This document shows positions 1 through 12,547 of a stretch of 64,000 nucleotides of DNA, piece by piece. The notes below the pieces were generated by a model, which was not told where the DNA came from, made no database searches, and worked only from the letters and a program-made list of their open reading frames with translations. Numbering within the stretch: position 1 is the first letter of the stretch; each line of letters opens with the position of its first letter. The position numbers and the translations under genes were made by a program. Origin of the DNA: Chloranthus sessilifolius (taxonomy: Eukaryota > Streptophyta > Magnoliopsida > Chloranthales > Chloranthaceae); NCBI GenBank assembly GCA_021018995.1, contig CM037597.1, positions 1,067,299 to 1,131,298 on the forward strand, given 5' to 3'.

Positions 1-3000
1 CCTCGGAAGATTCATCTTGAAGTTCCCCCTTAGGAGCCTCATCATTCATGATACGTATGCGAAGAATTAGCTTTTCTGCATTATCATCATTAAATATACA
101 AGTTAAATCATTATCAAACTCTAGGTTAATCTTCTCGGCAATGTCGGCCATACTCAACTTCTTATCCACCATCATCTCACGGTTCAACTCTATACGAAGC
201 AGCCAAGGAGATATTTTTTCTGGGGCAACCTCTTCATCTGGCATTTCATAGTAGGACTTAACAAAATCAACATCCTCTTCAATTATCGTACTCATAGGAT
301 CCGGATCATACCATACTTCAGTCGCTTGGGTTACACTACGCAAAGTAGTGTATTCCAAAGCGCATTGGACATTCTTCGCTTTTTCCTTCGTCTTGTTGAC
401 TTCTGGCTTTAGGTACACAGAAAGTGAAGGAGTTTTAATTTTCTTAGCAACATTTATGATCTCCCTCAATCTGGGAACACCTAGAGTAACATTCTTCGCA
501 CTCACACCAGCATAGTGAAAGGTATTTAGGGTCATCTGAGTAGCAGGTTCACCGATGGATTGGGCAGCCACACAGCCGATCATTTCACCCGGTGCTACTA
601 ATGATTGTAAAAAACGAGATTCTATCTCACCAATAACCCATTCAAATGCTTCGCGAGTAAGTCTGTATTCTTTCAACACGCGTTTGCTGGCAAATGTGCT
701 GCGAAGCAAAATATTAAAGAACAGGGTGGCATTTTTCTGAGCTTCCATGCTCATCAAATCATCACCAGGCACCACTTTCAGCCGTTCCTGAAGCTTATCA
801 ACCGCTTCCACAATTTCCATCGGGTGCATGTCCGACGGTCTTCTCAAGTCAACCTTAAATGTCTTTTGTGCATTCCAGATAAGTCTCTTAAGATTCACAG
901 GCATAGGCCACCAGTTATCACCGGTAGTAGCAATCTCTGTACCAAGCTGGTATCGATCTGCTTCCAGTTTCTGAACTTCAGCATCGAACACATTCCGAAA
1001 CTCTCGGATGGTTTTCAAATCTTCGACGTGCTCGGGTAACATGTAACTTGGATTCCAACTGTCGTTGTCAATTTCATACCTGAAAACAGTATCGAATTCT
1101 TTTTTCTTCATTTTCAAGGAATCCAATTTTTGTAACTCAATCCAAACAGCATCCATACCATCTTCCCCATATAAAAATTGAATAACATCCCCAAGTGAGT
1201 TCCGAACAGTACCATCATATTTGACCATGATGTCTTCCATAGCCTTCACAAGGCGCCGCTGAATATATCCAGTCTCAGAAGTTTTCACTGCAGTATCTAT
1301 CAGACCTTCCCTACCACCCATCGCGTGGAAGAAGAATTCCTGAGGAGTCAACCCACGCAGATACGAGTTTTCTACAAAGCCACGACTTTCCGGTCCATAG
1401 TCATCTTTGGTGAAATGGGGCAACGTTCGATCGATAAACCCGTAAGGAATTCGTTTGCCCTCAACATTCTGTTGTCCCACACAAGCAGTCATCTGGGAAA
1501 TATTGATGAAACTTCCTTTTGATCCTGCTGTAACCATAGCCTTGAGATTGTTACTTTCAGACAAACTCTTCTGGGCACTACTACCAGCATCATCACGAGC
1601 CTTATTCAAGACCTTTACATAAGAGTATACAAAAGATATGTCAAGACAAAGTACCTAAAATCAAATTGCAGCTACAAAGAATTTAAAAATAAAAAAAAAT
1701 CTGTGCACCTGGTTCACCCTGTTCTCAAATGATTCCATCATAGTTCGCCCAGGCTCAGCTTCTAACTGTTTTTCTTGGGCAGCCTTGATAAGTTCTTTCA
1801 CTTCATTCTTGGCTTTAGATATTGTTTCATTAATCTTTTCCATAGTTGCCGCATCGGCAATTGTATCTCCAATACCGATACTGAAACCTTGCTGTAAAAG
1901 CCAATAGTTAACAAGCCACTGGGTGTGTCCCAAAAATTTACGAGCTGCATCCGGACCAACCTCTTCCCTAAATAACCAAGAGTTCATTTTAGCAAGGGAA
2001 CATTCTAATTTTAAAGCATCAAAGATAGGTTGAAGGCATAGACATAGCATCCCAGTTTGGAAACCAAATTGTTCATTCCATACCAGATAACATGAATAAG
2101 ACTGCCAGTAGATGTTCCAAGGGTCTTCTTGCATAGAGTGCCAGCAAGAAGCTCCCCCCTCTCAATTCGAACCTGTGTATCTCCCGGAGTGATAAATCCT
2201 GTTTCAGATTCCGAGTGCCACGCTGAGGTTCTTATAAGATTAATCTGCTTTGGAATGATGAGATTAAATACTTGTTTTCCCGTCCAAAGTGGCCTGGGCT
2301 TCAAAATGGCCGGCGCAGGTATTTTCCCGTCAAAATCCTCCCACCACATCAAGATGTTCATAAAGACATCCTGCCATGATTGAGAATGAGTTTTTTCATA
2401 GATCCTAAAGGAAACGATAACACATCAAACAAAAAGAAGGATAAGGGTACCTTTAAACACGCCCATGCCAAAAATATTGATTGCTTTAAATCAAACGATG
2501 GAGATCGTGTTTCGCTCCAACCTTCCACACAAGGGGTCTTGAGGCCATGAATGTGCCATCAGACAGTTTTTTATTCCACGTGGCACAGATCCCAAAAAAG
2601 TGGCCCTAAAGTCACATGGCATACATCACACTCAAACGTGACTTTAGGGCCTCTTTTTTGGAATTTGTTAATGTGAAATCGAAAAATGACCGTCTGATGG
2701 TACGTTCTTGGCCTAAAGATCCCTTGTGCGGAATATTGGAGCGAAAACACGTTTTCCATAGTCTGATTTAAACAATCAATGATTTTTTGCATTGGCGCTT
2801 TTAAATATTCTGTGGGCGTGTTTAAAGGTACCCTAAAAAGATCAAACGCAAATAATCCTATTTTCTGCCACCACCTTCTCTATGAATGTATCTCTTTTAG
2901 TAATTTTCCGGCATCCTAATAGTGTATCCTGGACAATGCCCATAACAGGCCGATTTGATTGAGGTGAGACAATACACTTTGGTACCATCATTAGCTCTAA

Positions 3001-3497
3001 GACCTCTGCTCTAGTTTCAAATGATTGAGGAACATGCATGTTCATTTCATCTCCGTCAAAATCAGCATTGTATGGAGAAGTCACTGACAAATTCAAGCGA
3101 AAAGTTGAATATGGCATAATTTTGATTCTATGCCCCATGATAGACATTTTGTGAAGACTAGGTTGCCGGTTGAAAAGAACATAGTCCCCATCATTCAAGT
3201 GCCTCTCCACCTGTGAGCAAAGATGGAACGAAGTCAGAAATGGTCAAATATTAAAAACTGATTTAATAATCAGAAAAACGTGCCTTATAACCAAGCTCCA
3301 AATGGTGATCACTGCTTTTCTTTAGGTACCGTAGATCAAGCCTCTGTCCATCTTCCCTTATGATGTACTTGGCACCAGTTTTCCCAGGGGGAGGATGAGG
3401 ACCATATTCCACAAGTTCCTTCAACCTGACATATGCTTGTGAGTCACCTAAAAGAACTAAATGTATAGAGGATAAAGGATAGAAGAGCTCCAAAGCA

Positions 3498-3552
<55 letters not shown>

Positions 3553-6500
3553 GTGGATGAATGTTTAATACCTTTCAATGTTGTATGGCGTCACAGTTTC
3601 TGGGTACGTTAAATTTAGAGCAATGCTCCATGGAACTCCCAGTTCATCAATGTTGATTGTTGGATCCGGAGTGATGACAGTCCTTGCTGAAAAATCTACA
3701 CGTTTCCCCATCAAGTTACCTCTAATCCGACCTTCTTTTGCCTTGAGCCTACTACATATAGATTTAATAGGTCTCCCAGAACGTTGCGTAGCCTGAATAA
3801 TTAGAGCAGAATCAATTGACCAAAACTTTATACAGAAATAATGAATGTAAATTGTGCGAATCAAACTAATGATCGAAATATGTTTTCAGAAAAAAACGTT
3901 AATGATTGAACTCTAGAGCAGACACATCACCTGTAAAAAAAAATCATTAAAAAAATTAAATAATAAATAAATGATTAAAAGGAATGTATGCCAAGCATAC
4001 CCTGGGCTGACCCGGCAGCTCATTGTCAAAATATGTAGCAATGTGAAACTGTAACAATTGGGCAAATTCTGAGATTATGTGGGCTGGAGCTCCATTTCTC
4101 TCCTGCCTTCTGAGATTCTCATTGTGTCGAATAATCATTGCCAGCTGATGAGTTAAATCATCCTGGTTTAATATAAAATAAAACACATTAGTGCATGCAA
4201 TCAAGATATGATATTTAAAATTCAAAATAAAATCTTTGGATTGTATCAGATACTACACCCCACCCCCTGAATGAAAAAGGAGAAAATTAAGGGTTCTTAG
4301 AATTAGTCACTTAGGTTAAAGAGAAGACTTCTCCAACATGTAACAAAGATGATCAGTAAGAAAAGAGGAAATGAAACCCGCATGGCCAGTGGAAGAAGCT
4401 TGCCTCACTCCTAGAAGAAGTATCCATCATCACAGAAGGCCTCACAGGAGGAGGAGGAATTGGCAGGACTTGCAAAATCATCCAATCCGGACGGGCATAT
4501 TTAGGGTTGAAACCCAATAGCGCGCAGTCCTCATCACTTATCCGCTTCAAAACACTCAGAACCTGGACGATGTGCAATATTATAAGACCGAATATGGTAA
4601 TCATATAAATGATACAGAAAGGACCAGAAGCTACGAGGTATGATTGAAAGAAGAACGAGAAGCATTTTGGGAGTTACTCTTTCTGCAGAAAGCTGTTGTT
4701 TTCTTTCAACAGGTTCAGGAAGCTGCTCCTGATCATCGGATTTCTTCCTTGGAGCCTTGTATTCTGCAACAATTTTCATGCCATCAATCACGATCTTTGG
4801 CTGTTGAGCACCACATCCACCTCGGCCCTTTTTCACTGGTTCGTCTGAATCTTGAAGATGGGAATCAATTTCATCGCCACCTTCACATTTTGCTTTGTTT
4901 TTACATGCATCCAAAACCTTCTTTAATCTATGCTTTGGATTTCTGATTTTCAAAGATTGCTTGAATTTATGATCCTCCTGCAAGAAGTCATAATGAAAAA
5001 GAAGGGTAACATGTTACACCCAATACTGGCAACTAAACTAAGAAAGACAAAAAACAAAAATTTTGAAGAATTAAACATATGAATAAGCATATCAAATAAA
5101 AGAGAATGGAAATGGAGTCTAGCACTTTTATAAGGGTAGCTAAGCTATACTGTAAACATGCCAGGATTTTTTATTTTATTTTTTTATAATCATTATATAA
5201 GCTTATGCCAGTTTCCACTTATAAAAACTTGATTTAATCCCAAGACCTCCGTTTGTGAGAGGGGTGAACATATCAGAAAGTATAGGACAAGTTGTAAGTT
5301 CTATGAACATTTCCTGATTTTGAAAACAGCTGACGAAGAAAATGTTTCTAACGGTAGACAATTTGGACAAAACCATGCAGAATATAAACCAGGATTTCTT
5401 CAGAGCAATAAGCTGAAACAGGAAACATAAAGATGATAGTTCATGATGCATAGAAAAAATATCTATCACCATCATCACCTTGTTCTGGCCTTGTAGGGTC
5501 GTCTTGGCAAGTCCCATTTCTCCACTCATTTCTGTTAAGGGCTAAACTCTCAATCACTCTGCAACCCTTCATGTAGCTTCTCACTACTTCCCTCCACATC
5601 TTTATTAGTTTTCTCGTTCTCCTACTTCATTGGGCTTGGATCATAGCAATCCTCCATAAGAGGACTGTTTCAAGTCTTATGATACTCCTTAACAATCACA
5701 AACAACATTCTTTGATTTTATTTTTTTATGTTTTATTTTCATTGGGCTACACATCCTACACTTAAACTTCATCGTACATGCTCATTTCTTGTTACTCCAT
5801 TCATCCACCTCAGCATAAGCATCTCAGTAACATGCATTGTGTCTTCTGGTAGCTTCTTCATGGCTCAACATTTTCCACCATCAGTAATACAGGTCTTATT
5901 TGCCGCTTTCCAAAATTGCCCCTGTACTTGAATAACACTTGTTGATCAACAGTTGTTGATCACCCAACACGGCACTCAACCCGCTCCACTTCATCCACCC
6001 TACAACAATCCTGATTGAGATGTTCTCTTCAAACTCACCATCTACACGTATGAGAGAGTCTAGACACTGCTGAAATCTATCATATTGTAGCAAATATGGT
6101 TATCAGTTTGGACCAAATCATTTTCCATGTTATTATGCTTACTAAACTTGAATAGCATATAGCATCTTCATTAATGTAAGATTGAAACCCCCCAACTACA
6201 AAATCTTTCTCCACAGTTGAAACTTCAAATTTTACTTGCTTTCTTATCTATTCAATTAACATCACATCATCAATATACAACATACATGAAACTTCATCTT
6301 GAATTTTTCTGGTCAATACATCCAAAACCAACGCAAATAAATAAGGATTCAAAGAAAAGCCTTAATGAAACATCAGTCCAACTAGAACGGCAAACAAATA
6401 AGGATTCAAAGCAAAGCTTTCGTGAAACATAAATCCAACTAGAAAGCCGTCTTTCCACGAAATTCTTACACTAACTATGCCCCTTCATACATCATATATT

Positions 6501-8911
6501 ATCTGAATATATTCACTTCAAATTCATTTAGTCCTAAATGGTTTACTCGAGCCCTATATTAGCCTTCTCTAAATCAATTGATATACATATATCATTTTCC
6601 TTCTCTCTCTAAATTTTTCCGTAAGTTTCCTAAACAAGAAAACGGCTTTAGTTTTTATATCAGTTACAATCCCCTCTTACGTCTTGCATAGCTTTAAAAT
6701 ATTAATTCAAAATTCATTTCCTGCTTAGCGTCCTCCAAATCATTTGTCTTGCCACCCTGTCATTGACCTTCTCCCAATCCTACATAAATTGCTTTACCTC
6801 TCTAAATTTTCATATAAGTTGCATAGAGAAGTAAGGTCTTCAATTGTTGACCTTACTAGCATAAATTTAAACTAGTTCTCAAAAATATTTAATTCTTACG
6901 TTTGAAGTTGCTCACTGTGCTCTCCCAATGTTTCATAGTGTAAAAAGTTTAAATGGCCATGGTCCACTTTGCCCATTCATCAGCCATTTGTTTGCAATAT
7001 CTAATTGAACAATTTGGTCAACCAATCAAGCCTTCAATTTGGTCAACGAAACAAGTCTCCCTCCTTCCCTCCCTCTCTCTACTCATATATGCAATGTAAT
7101 TTTTATTTTATTTTTTACCATTAAATAGCTTGTAGTAAGAAAAAATAATGTGTTTTGGGTATATAAGGTTAACCGTGAAGTATAGGACCAAGATTCCCCT
7201 CAAAAAAGGGCATCTCAGTTTCTTGTAAAAAAAACCAAACTCGTGTATCGGAGGGTTGACTCTAGCCTAGGCACGGCGACACCCTGCAGCTCGCTTAGGC
7301 AATCGCCTATGCGAAACTAGGCGGTGCTTTTACTAACACTGTTCATAAGCTTAATAACCTTACAAGGACAGCGAGGAGAGTCGATCCAATGTTTACCAAC
7401 CAAGTTTTTTGGATGTTCCAGACATTGGAATATGGCCAATTGATCTCTTGCAGTGCAAACACCGCCGACTTATGGTACAAATGGCGCCTTAAGTTAACTA
7501 TTGAGCATTCATCATTGCAGCCCAACCCTCTAACATCCCAGGTGATCATCTTAAACATGGTCAGAAAAAATCCCTAGATCTTCACGGGAAACAAGAGACC
7601 AAGAGTTACATCATGATCCTCTTTCCCTTGTCAAAATCCATGAGTGCAGAGTCCTTGAATATGGGAAAAAAAGTTATTTGAAGCTTAATTAACAAAGGTC
7701 CTGAAGATAATTTCAAGACTGGAAACAAAATCCAACTAATCATTGAACTATTCCACTGTTCATCGCCTATACGGGAAAACATGAAGCACCAACCTCATTA
7801 CCAAAAAAAAGGCTCCCTACCCCATACAATCACCTTCCAAGTCTAACAAGCAAGATTGTCAAAGGCAACATTCCAAAATGTAACTCGATCACATCTAAGA
7901 GATCTTTGGAGGTTTGACTAAATTTGTACTTCAACTAGTGATACCAGGAACACATTACTGACGGCCTCTCCACATAACAGACTGAACCCTAAAACAAACA
8001 AGTTTACCACTCAGTCAGACTGCATAAGCTAAGCGGGCACGTGCTACCCCGGAAGGAGTGAGCCCTTGTGGCTAACACTACTGGGGCATGCACCCTATGG
8101 GGTATGAGGTCCGGACACCCTCCTTTATAATAAATAAAAAAGGGAGTGGGGCATTGTGGCCTACGCTAGTACCCTATGGGATTTTAGGTCCCAACACCCT
8201 CCGTTATCAAAAATAAAAATTATGGATCAACTTATCACCGTTTTTCTTTAAATAACTTGGCATCACATTGCAGTGGGAGACCCTCAATAACTGTTCAACA
8301 TAGTGACGACTCATTTCTAAATTAATTGAAGTGTGTGAGCCAAAAATGTGACTTTGGCAGTTAGGAATCGATCCTACTTCCAATTCATAGCTATTCTATA
8401 TACATGTATTCCAATTTATCATTGGAATAAAGAACAGCGATAATTAATTAAAATAGAAAAAACCAAAATCACCTCGTCGGCAAGGATTTTGGAGCAATTA
8501 AAGCAAACACAGCGCATGATGGAGAGAACGGTCTTCATAAATCCGATATGGAACATAGGTTTGGCGAGCTCCAGGTGCCCAAAATGGCCGGGACACTCCG
8601 CCATGCTCGCAGTACACGTGTCGCACTTCATCTTCCGATCGATCGTGCCGAGCCGAGGGTCACTAAGCCCGCCCGGCTTCGGCTTTCCTCTCTCCATCGT
8701 CTCGCTGTGCTCGATCTGCACCACTGACATTTGCCTCTGCGATAACACAAATCAAAGAAGAAATTAAAGAAATACAAATCAGAAACCCTAGAAAACTAGG
8801 GTTTGAGTGATCGAAGAAGAAGATTACGATTTCGTCGGGGCTCAGAATGCCGAACTGAACCGTCCGGACTTTGGCGACCTCCGCCGGCGAGTAGGGGAAT
8901 CGCATGTCCAT
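1..8911 (-). CDS. NRPB1: RNA polymerase II largest subunit RPB1 (5' part, 11 exons, runs off left edge)
   Basis: Catalytic core subunit of nuclear RNA polymerase II, which transcribes mRNA genes. Exons in transcript order: 8828-8911, 8473-8736, 4678-4977, 4404-4562, 4001-4162, 3572-3792, 3284-3425, 2875-3210, 2084-2370, 1709-1967 and 1612 to beyond base 1. Every junction keeps frame and gives about 1275 residues. Visible hallmarks are the N-terminal start [16 protein letters not shown], the zinc clamp (CDTC...[13 protein letters not shown]), the catalytic Mg-binding loop [10 protein letters not shown], the bridge helix ([16 protein letters not shown]...) and the trigger loop ([16 protein letters not shown]). 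The C-terminal heptapeptide domain lies left of the window. The start was chosen because it matches the conserved RPB1 N-terminus. Two introns (3211-3283 and 4163-4403) need GC donors. Intron 4978-8472 (3.5 kb) is filled with repeat remnants. No in-frame stop was seen in the parts translated; I did not translate every base of the last exon. Confidence 0.97.
2445..2833. mobile_element. MITE (Tourist/PIF-Harbinger-like) in NRPB1 intron
   Basis: 389-bp element with terminal inverted repeats GGGTACCTTTAAACACGCCC, near-perfect at both ends, flanked by 3-bp target duplications TAA (2442-2444 and 2834-2836). It carries an inner inverted repeat around a GGCCCTAAAGTCAC core, so it can fold back on itself. 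It has no coding capacity. Related inner sequence recurs at 10.6, 11.1, 12.1, 14.9 and 17.5 kb. Confidence 0.8.
3282..3283 (-). other. GC splice donor of NRPB1 intron 3211-3283
   Basis: The exon ends ...GGTTATAAG and the intron begins GCACGT. The acceptor CAG lies at 3211-3213, giving a 73-base intron. The join LELGYK|VERHL is conserved in RPB1. Using the GT four bases downstream would add 4 bases and break the frame. Confidence 0.82.
3500..3549. repeat. (TA)n microsatellite
   Basis: About 50 bases of uninterrupted TA dinucleotide inside the NRPB1 intron 3426-3571, next to the donor of the upstream exon. Confidence 0.95.
4402..4403 (-). other. GC splice donor of NRPB1 intron 4163-4403
   Basis: The exon ends ...AGGAGTGAG and the intron begins GCAAGC, close to the known GC-donor consensus AG|GCAAGT. 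The acceptor is CAG at 4163-4165. Only this junction joins the conserved ...SRSE to [10 protein letters not shown]... in frame. The nearby GT (GTGAGG) would shift the frame into a stop. Confidence 0.85.
5530..6410 (-). mobile_element. Degenerate RTE-type LINE fragment
   Basis: The minus-strand translation around 5896-6093 contains [19 protein letters not shown]. This resembles the end of the RTE-clade reverse transcriptase (pattern DGEIEEDINHRI-AGWMKW), as I recall that family. The flanking sequence is related to 40440-40960 but full of stops. It lies within the 3.5-kb NRPB1 intron. Boundaries are approximate. Confidence 0.45.
7343..7558 (-). mobile_element. LINE endonuclease N-terminal fragment
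   Basis: A 71-codon stretch reading [13 protein letters not shown]... with LQEINW matches the start of the plant LINE ORF2 apurinic-type endonuclease (consensus MKxLSWNVRGxG...LQETKW). It is a fragment inside the NRPB1 intron 4978-8472 with no RT attached. The sequence is unlike LINEs A-D, so it is a different lineage. Confidence 0.6.
8035..8215 (+). repeat. Partially duplicated short dispersed repeat
   Basis: Two imperfect copies of a TGTGGCCTACnCTAGTnnnnCCTATGGG-like unit (near 8069-8129 and 8155-8203). Each is followed by a GGTCC-ACACCCTCC block and an A-rich ATAAATAAAAA tail. The layout resembles a short retroposed element, but no clear polymerase III A box is seen. Confidence 0.35.
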
Positions 8912-9164
8912 GGTGACGGATTAAAAATCGTCAAAAAAGTTTCTCAGATTAGGGGTTCAAAAGCTCTCTTTCGATTGAGAGGGAGTTTAATTTTTTTCTA
9001 ATTTATTTGTTTATTATACATGTTTTCACTTTTTTTTAAAAAAAAAATTTTAATTGAAATCTGAAAAAAAAGTGGGAATTGGGGTTTCTGATTCTCTCTC
9101 TTTCTCCTGTGGGGAGATATGAGATCGCGTGGATGCAATGGACGAGACATGAGCTCTGAGGGGG

Positions 9165-9172
9165 TATTTATA
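9165..9172 (-). promoter_or_regulatory. TATA box of NRPB1
   Basis: TATAAATA on the minus strand, about 254 bases upstream of the NRPB1 ATG at 8911. This predicts transcription starting near 9135 and a 5' leader of roughly 220 bases. The leader region holds a purine-rich (GAGAAAGAGAGAG) stretch common in plant leaders. The spacing is inferred; no cDNA evidence is available. Confidence 0.6.
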
Positions 9173-9179
9173 GACTTGG

Positions 9180-9528
9180 AAGTCGCCCGCCGCCCTAATT
9201 ATGTTCCGCGAACCTACCGACTCCTATCAGACCACTGTCTAACTTGCGCCATGTGCGTACTACGACAGTGTTATACATTGGACAATTTTATAAGAAGCTT
9301 ATGTGTCGCGACGTGATAAGTTGCAACCATAGTGGGGCCCATGTCACGTAGCACCACATAAGCTGCCTACAAAACTATCTATCAAAAACTGTCTACGATT
9401 TAAAATTTTCCTTACACATTGTGCAAGGCCTTTCTATTTGTGTTTGGGAGAAATGCTCTTGCTTCTTAGGGTAATTATGGGCATAGTCACCAGATTGGTC
9501 GAATTTCTTTTAAAAATTCGATGACTTA
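9180..9528. other. Intergenic, nothing recognised
   Basis: Region upstream of the NRPB1 core promoter. It contains GC-richer sequence near 9180-9260 and then AT-rich DNA. I see no gene or repeat. Confidence 0.4.
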
Positions 9529-9737
9529 AGGTAGTGTTTGGGATTGCTCTTTGGTGGCAAAGAGCAGAGCTGGTATGATGCGGAGCACTTTAATATAAAA
9601 CTTTATTTGGTTGTAAGTGTTTTTAGTACTTTCGAGGAGTAAAAGAGCTAGATTTGGTTCTCTTTAAAGGAGCAATTTAAACATGCTCTTTTAAGTGGGG
9701 TTCTCTTTGCCTCCAAAGAACAATCCTAAACACACCA
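9529..9737. mobile_element. MITE (Tourist-like), 209 bp
   Basis: Terminal inverted repeats of about 35 bp (start AGGTAGTGTTTGGGATTGCT, end ...AATCCTAAACACACCA) are flanked by TTA target duplications (9526-9528 and 9738-9740). No coding capacity. The TTA duplication and termini fit non-autonomous PIF/Harbinger elements. Confidence 0.75.
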
Positions 9738-9740
9738 TTA

Positions 9741-10609
9741 GGCTATGTTCGAGAGCCAAGAAAGTCTTAGAAATTGAATATTTTTTACAGAAAATTGGCT
9801 TTCTGAGTATTTTTTGGGACCTTTTTTTTGTTTGAGAGTTTTTCTTGGGCTGCCAATTTTTCTTGCATTTTTCGCTGAAAAGCGATTGTTTGTTTTCGGA
9901 GGTTTTTTCTCATGAAAGCTTTATTTCTGAGCTACCAATAGTATACTCCACCCAAAGAAATGCATCGAATCGATTCTAATGAGCAAGTGTCAGGCAACAT
10001 TAGTATCAACTAACTGCTATTTAAATAGGTTGGTTTGACAATTAAGCAATGAATGAATGACATTTAAAACATCATTGCAGCCGTATTAAAAACTCACATT
10101 ATAAATTTTATTTTCAGGATTTGTCCCGCAAAAATTTTTAACACGTTACCGATTGAAAATATATAGAATTTGATGATCATCTGATCAGTATAACCGCTGT
10201 GATAAATGTCATAAATATGTGCGGCTATAGAGCGTGCAAGAAGGCATTGCATTTTCTTCAGAAAGTGAAGAACACAAGAAAATGTCAGAAACGGTAGGAA
10301 AATGAGTTTCTGGGCAATTGAAGAACGTTCACAAGGAAAATGACTGTATGGAAATTTGAAGTTTCTACTCATAATTCGAGGAGCTCTTTTTCTGTGGTCT
10401 TTTTGAGAAAGTTCTAAACCTGCCGAATGAGGCTTTAAAATTCTAACTCTTACCATAAAAATTGCTTTGTTTTTAAAAGAAAAACAGAAGGAAAATCTCA
10501 ATAGAAGGTTCAAACACATTTTGTCCTTTCTAAACGTATAAAATATATTTTTCAAAATAAGCTCTTTTATATATTTTATTGGAAAAATTTTCTTTCAATG
10601 TCTTTCAAA
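9741..10609. other. Intergenic AT-rich DNA, no gene seen
   Basis: T-rich sequence with short open frames that lack any recognisable domain, codon bias or splice context. The open frame at 10094-10555 looks like chance. Confidence 0.4.
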
Positions 10610-11034
10610 GGGTATTGGTAATTGCAATTGAAGATTTTACATTGGCACCCACGGACCTTACCCTTTCGAATCGTTAACTACCTTCCATCAACTAATGGAG
10701 ATCTCTTTTCGCTCAATCCTCAATAAAACAGATTTAAAAGATCATGTCCCATCTCTCAGACGGTCAAATGCTGATTCCATGTGCCACACATCCCAAAAAG
10801 TGGTTGCGATCATGGGCATACCATGAGAAGGGTTCTCAGATTATTTTTGGGGATGTGTGCCACGTGGAATCAACATCTGACTATCGGATAAGTAAGACAA
10901 GATCTCAAGATTTATTATATAGAAGATTGGGACGAAAAACTATCTCCATCGTCTGATTCAAAGGTAGTCAACAATTTCCACAAGCATAAACCCTTTTGGT
11001 GAATGTAAAATCTTTCGTTGCAAATATCATATCC
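10610..11034. mobile_element. Foldback/MITE-like element
   Basis: The ends pair as imperfect inverted repeats: GATTTTACATTGGCACC near 10634, and GGTGAATGTAAAATC near 10999. The inner part repeats the family core seen at 2.5 kb and elsewhere (a GTGCCACACATCCCAAAAAGTG-like arm opposed by GGATGTGTGCCACGTGGAAT, then a CCATCGTCTGATTCAAAG block). Confidence 0.55.
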
Positions 11035-11084
11035 ATTAAAATAAATAAAAAGTATGAACCGGTCCGGTTCATATTATACTAGGT

Positions 11085-11400
11085 GAAACTTTCATTTTTT
11101 GTGTCATAAAAAGGGATGGTTTGAAGGTTCAATCCTAAAAAGGCATTAAAAGCAAATCTTGAATTCATAATCGTACCATAAGGAGGTAAGATGTTGATTC
11201 CAAGCGGCATACATCCTAAAAATTGAATGTTATCACGGCACATCATCAAACGTGAATCATGCTTACTCTTTAAGATGTGAGCCACGTGGAATCAACATCT
11301 GATCATTTGATGGGATGATGTGTGTAGAAGATTGGGATGATAAAACATATCCATCGTCTGATTCAAAGCAATCAATGGATTTTTTTCTTTGACTAAGTGG
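11085..11400. mobile_element. Foldback/MITE-like element, same family
   Basis: Shares the inner blocks GATTCCAAGCGGCATACATCC, GCCACGTGGAATCAACATCT and CCATCGTCTGATTCAAAGCA with the element just upstream. Its ends are not sharply defined. Confidence 0.5.
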
Positions 11401-12109
11401 GGTATTTGTGTTATAAGTTAGTGTGGTAGTAACACTAGCCTTATTTAAAATAACCAAACTTATGATTGAATAAGTTTGAAAAGATAACTAATTTATCACG
11501 GAAAAATCTGATTCGAATCAACGATTTTCAGTTGTACCTAAACTTATTGTGGAATAATCCAACGACAAGTTCTAATGTAACCAAATCTATTGCAAAATGG
11601 TCCAGCAACAAGTTTAAAATTTTTTATCTTTTGAACTTATCGAGAAAGAGTCCTACAGTGTCTTTAGGTTTTTGTAAATTTGGCAAAAGTTGCCATTTTG
11701 GTCATTATCCAACTTATCATTGGATCGACCACTGACAAGTTTAAGTTTTTAGATTTTCAGTCATTGTGAAGGCTGAGATGTATAGCTTTTGATGTACAAC
11801 TCGGATTTAGATATTTCTTGCCTTGTTGGGAAGTTGAAAACCTCCACTTTCCAATGGTATAAGCCTTAGTTCTTGTAAATCTTCATTGAAATCTTGTACT
11901 CTCCTTTCTTTCTTCTGTTTTATGTATGTCTTCGAGTCTTCCTTAACTTTATTCTTTTAACCACTTTTTGTATTTTTGACCTTTAAAACCTGTTACACTA
12001 TATCATCTACTAAAAGCAAACATTAGTAGTTAAATGAGGCCTAACAATGTTGAGATTCGAGTCTAAATTATATAATTTTGAAGATTGATCACCACTTACT
12101 AGACGATTA

Positions 12110-12335
12110 GTTTTTTATTCCATGTGTCACAGATCCCCAAAAAATAACCCTTGAATCATATGATACACATCACGCTCAAACGTGATTTTAGGGGCATATT
12201 TGGGGATATGTGACACGTGGAATCATATACTGACCACCTAATAGGTGTCATGATCTCAAGGTCTATTGTGTGGAAGGTCAGGATGAAACACGACCTCCAT
12301 CATTTGATTCAATGCAACCAATGATTTTCAAGGGG
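12110..12335. mobile_element. Foldback/MITE-like element inside the minisatellite
   Basis: Opposed arms TTCCATGTGTCACAGATCCC and GGGATATGTGACACGTGGAA, with an inner CGTGATTTTAGGGGC block and the family tail CCATCATTTGATTCAATGCA. It belongs to the same group as the elements at 2.5, 10.6, 11.1 and 14.9 kb. Confidence 0.55.
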
Positions 12336-12547
12336 TTTGGGATGCGGGCGCTAACAGATGTACCCTTAACTTATCGCGAAACAGTCCAGCGAAAAGTTTA
12401 AAATATTTAATTTTGAAACTTATTAAAGAAGAGTCCAACGGTAGGTTTAGGCTTTTAAAGTAAATTTGGAAATAGAATATCACACATTTTTGTCATTATG
12501 AAACTTACCAATGGACCATCCATGGAGAACTTTAGATTTTTATGGTA

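Noticed and set aside
10094-10555. 153-codon minus-strand frame as a gene
   Set aside because: No domain, low-complexity Phe/Lys composition, no promoter or splice context; consistent with chance in AT-rich DNA.
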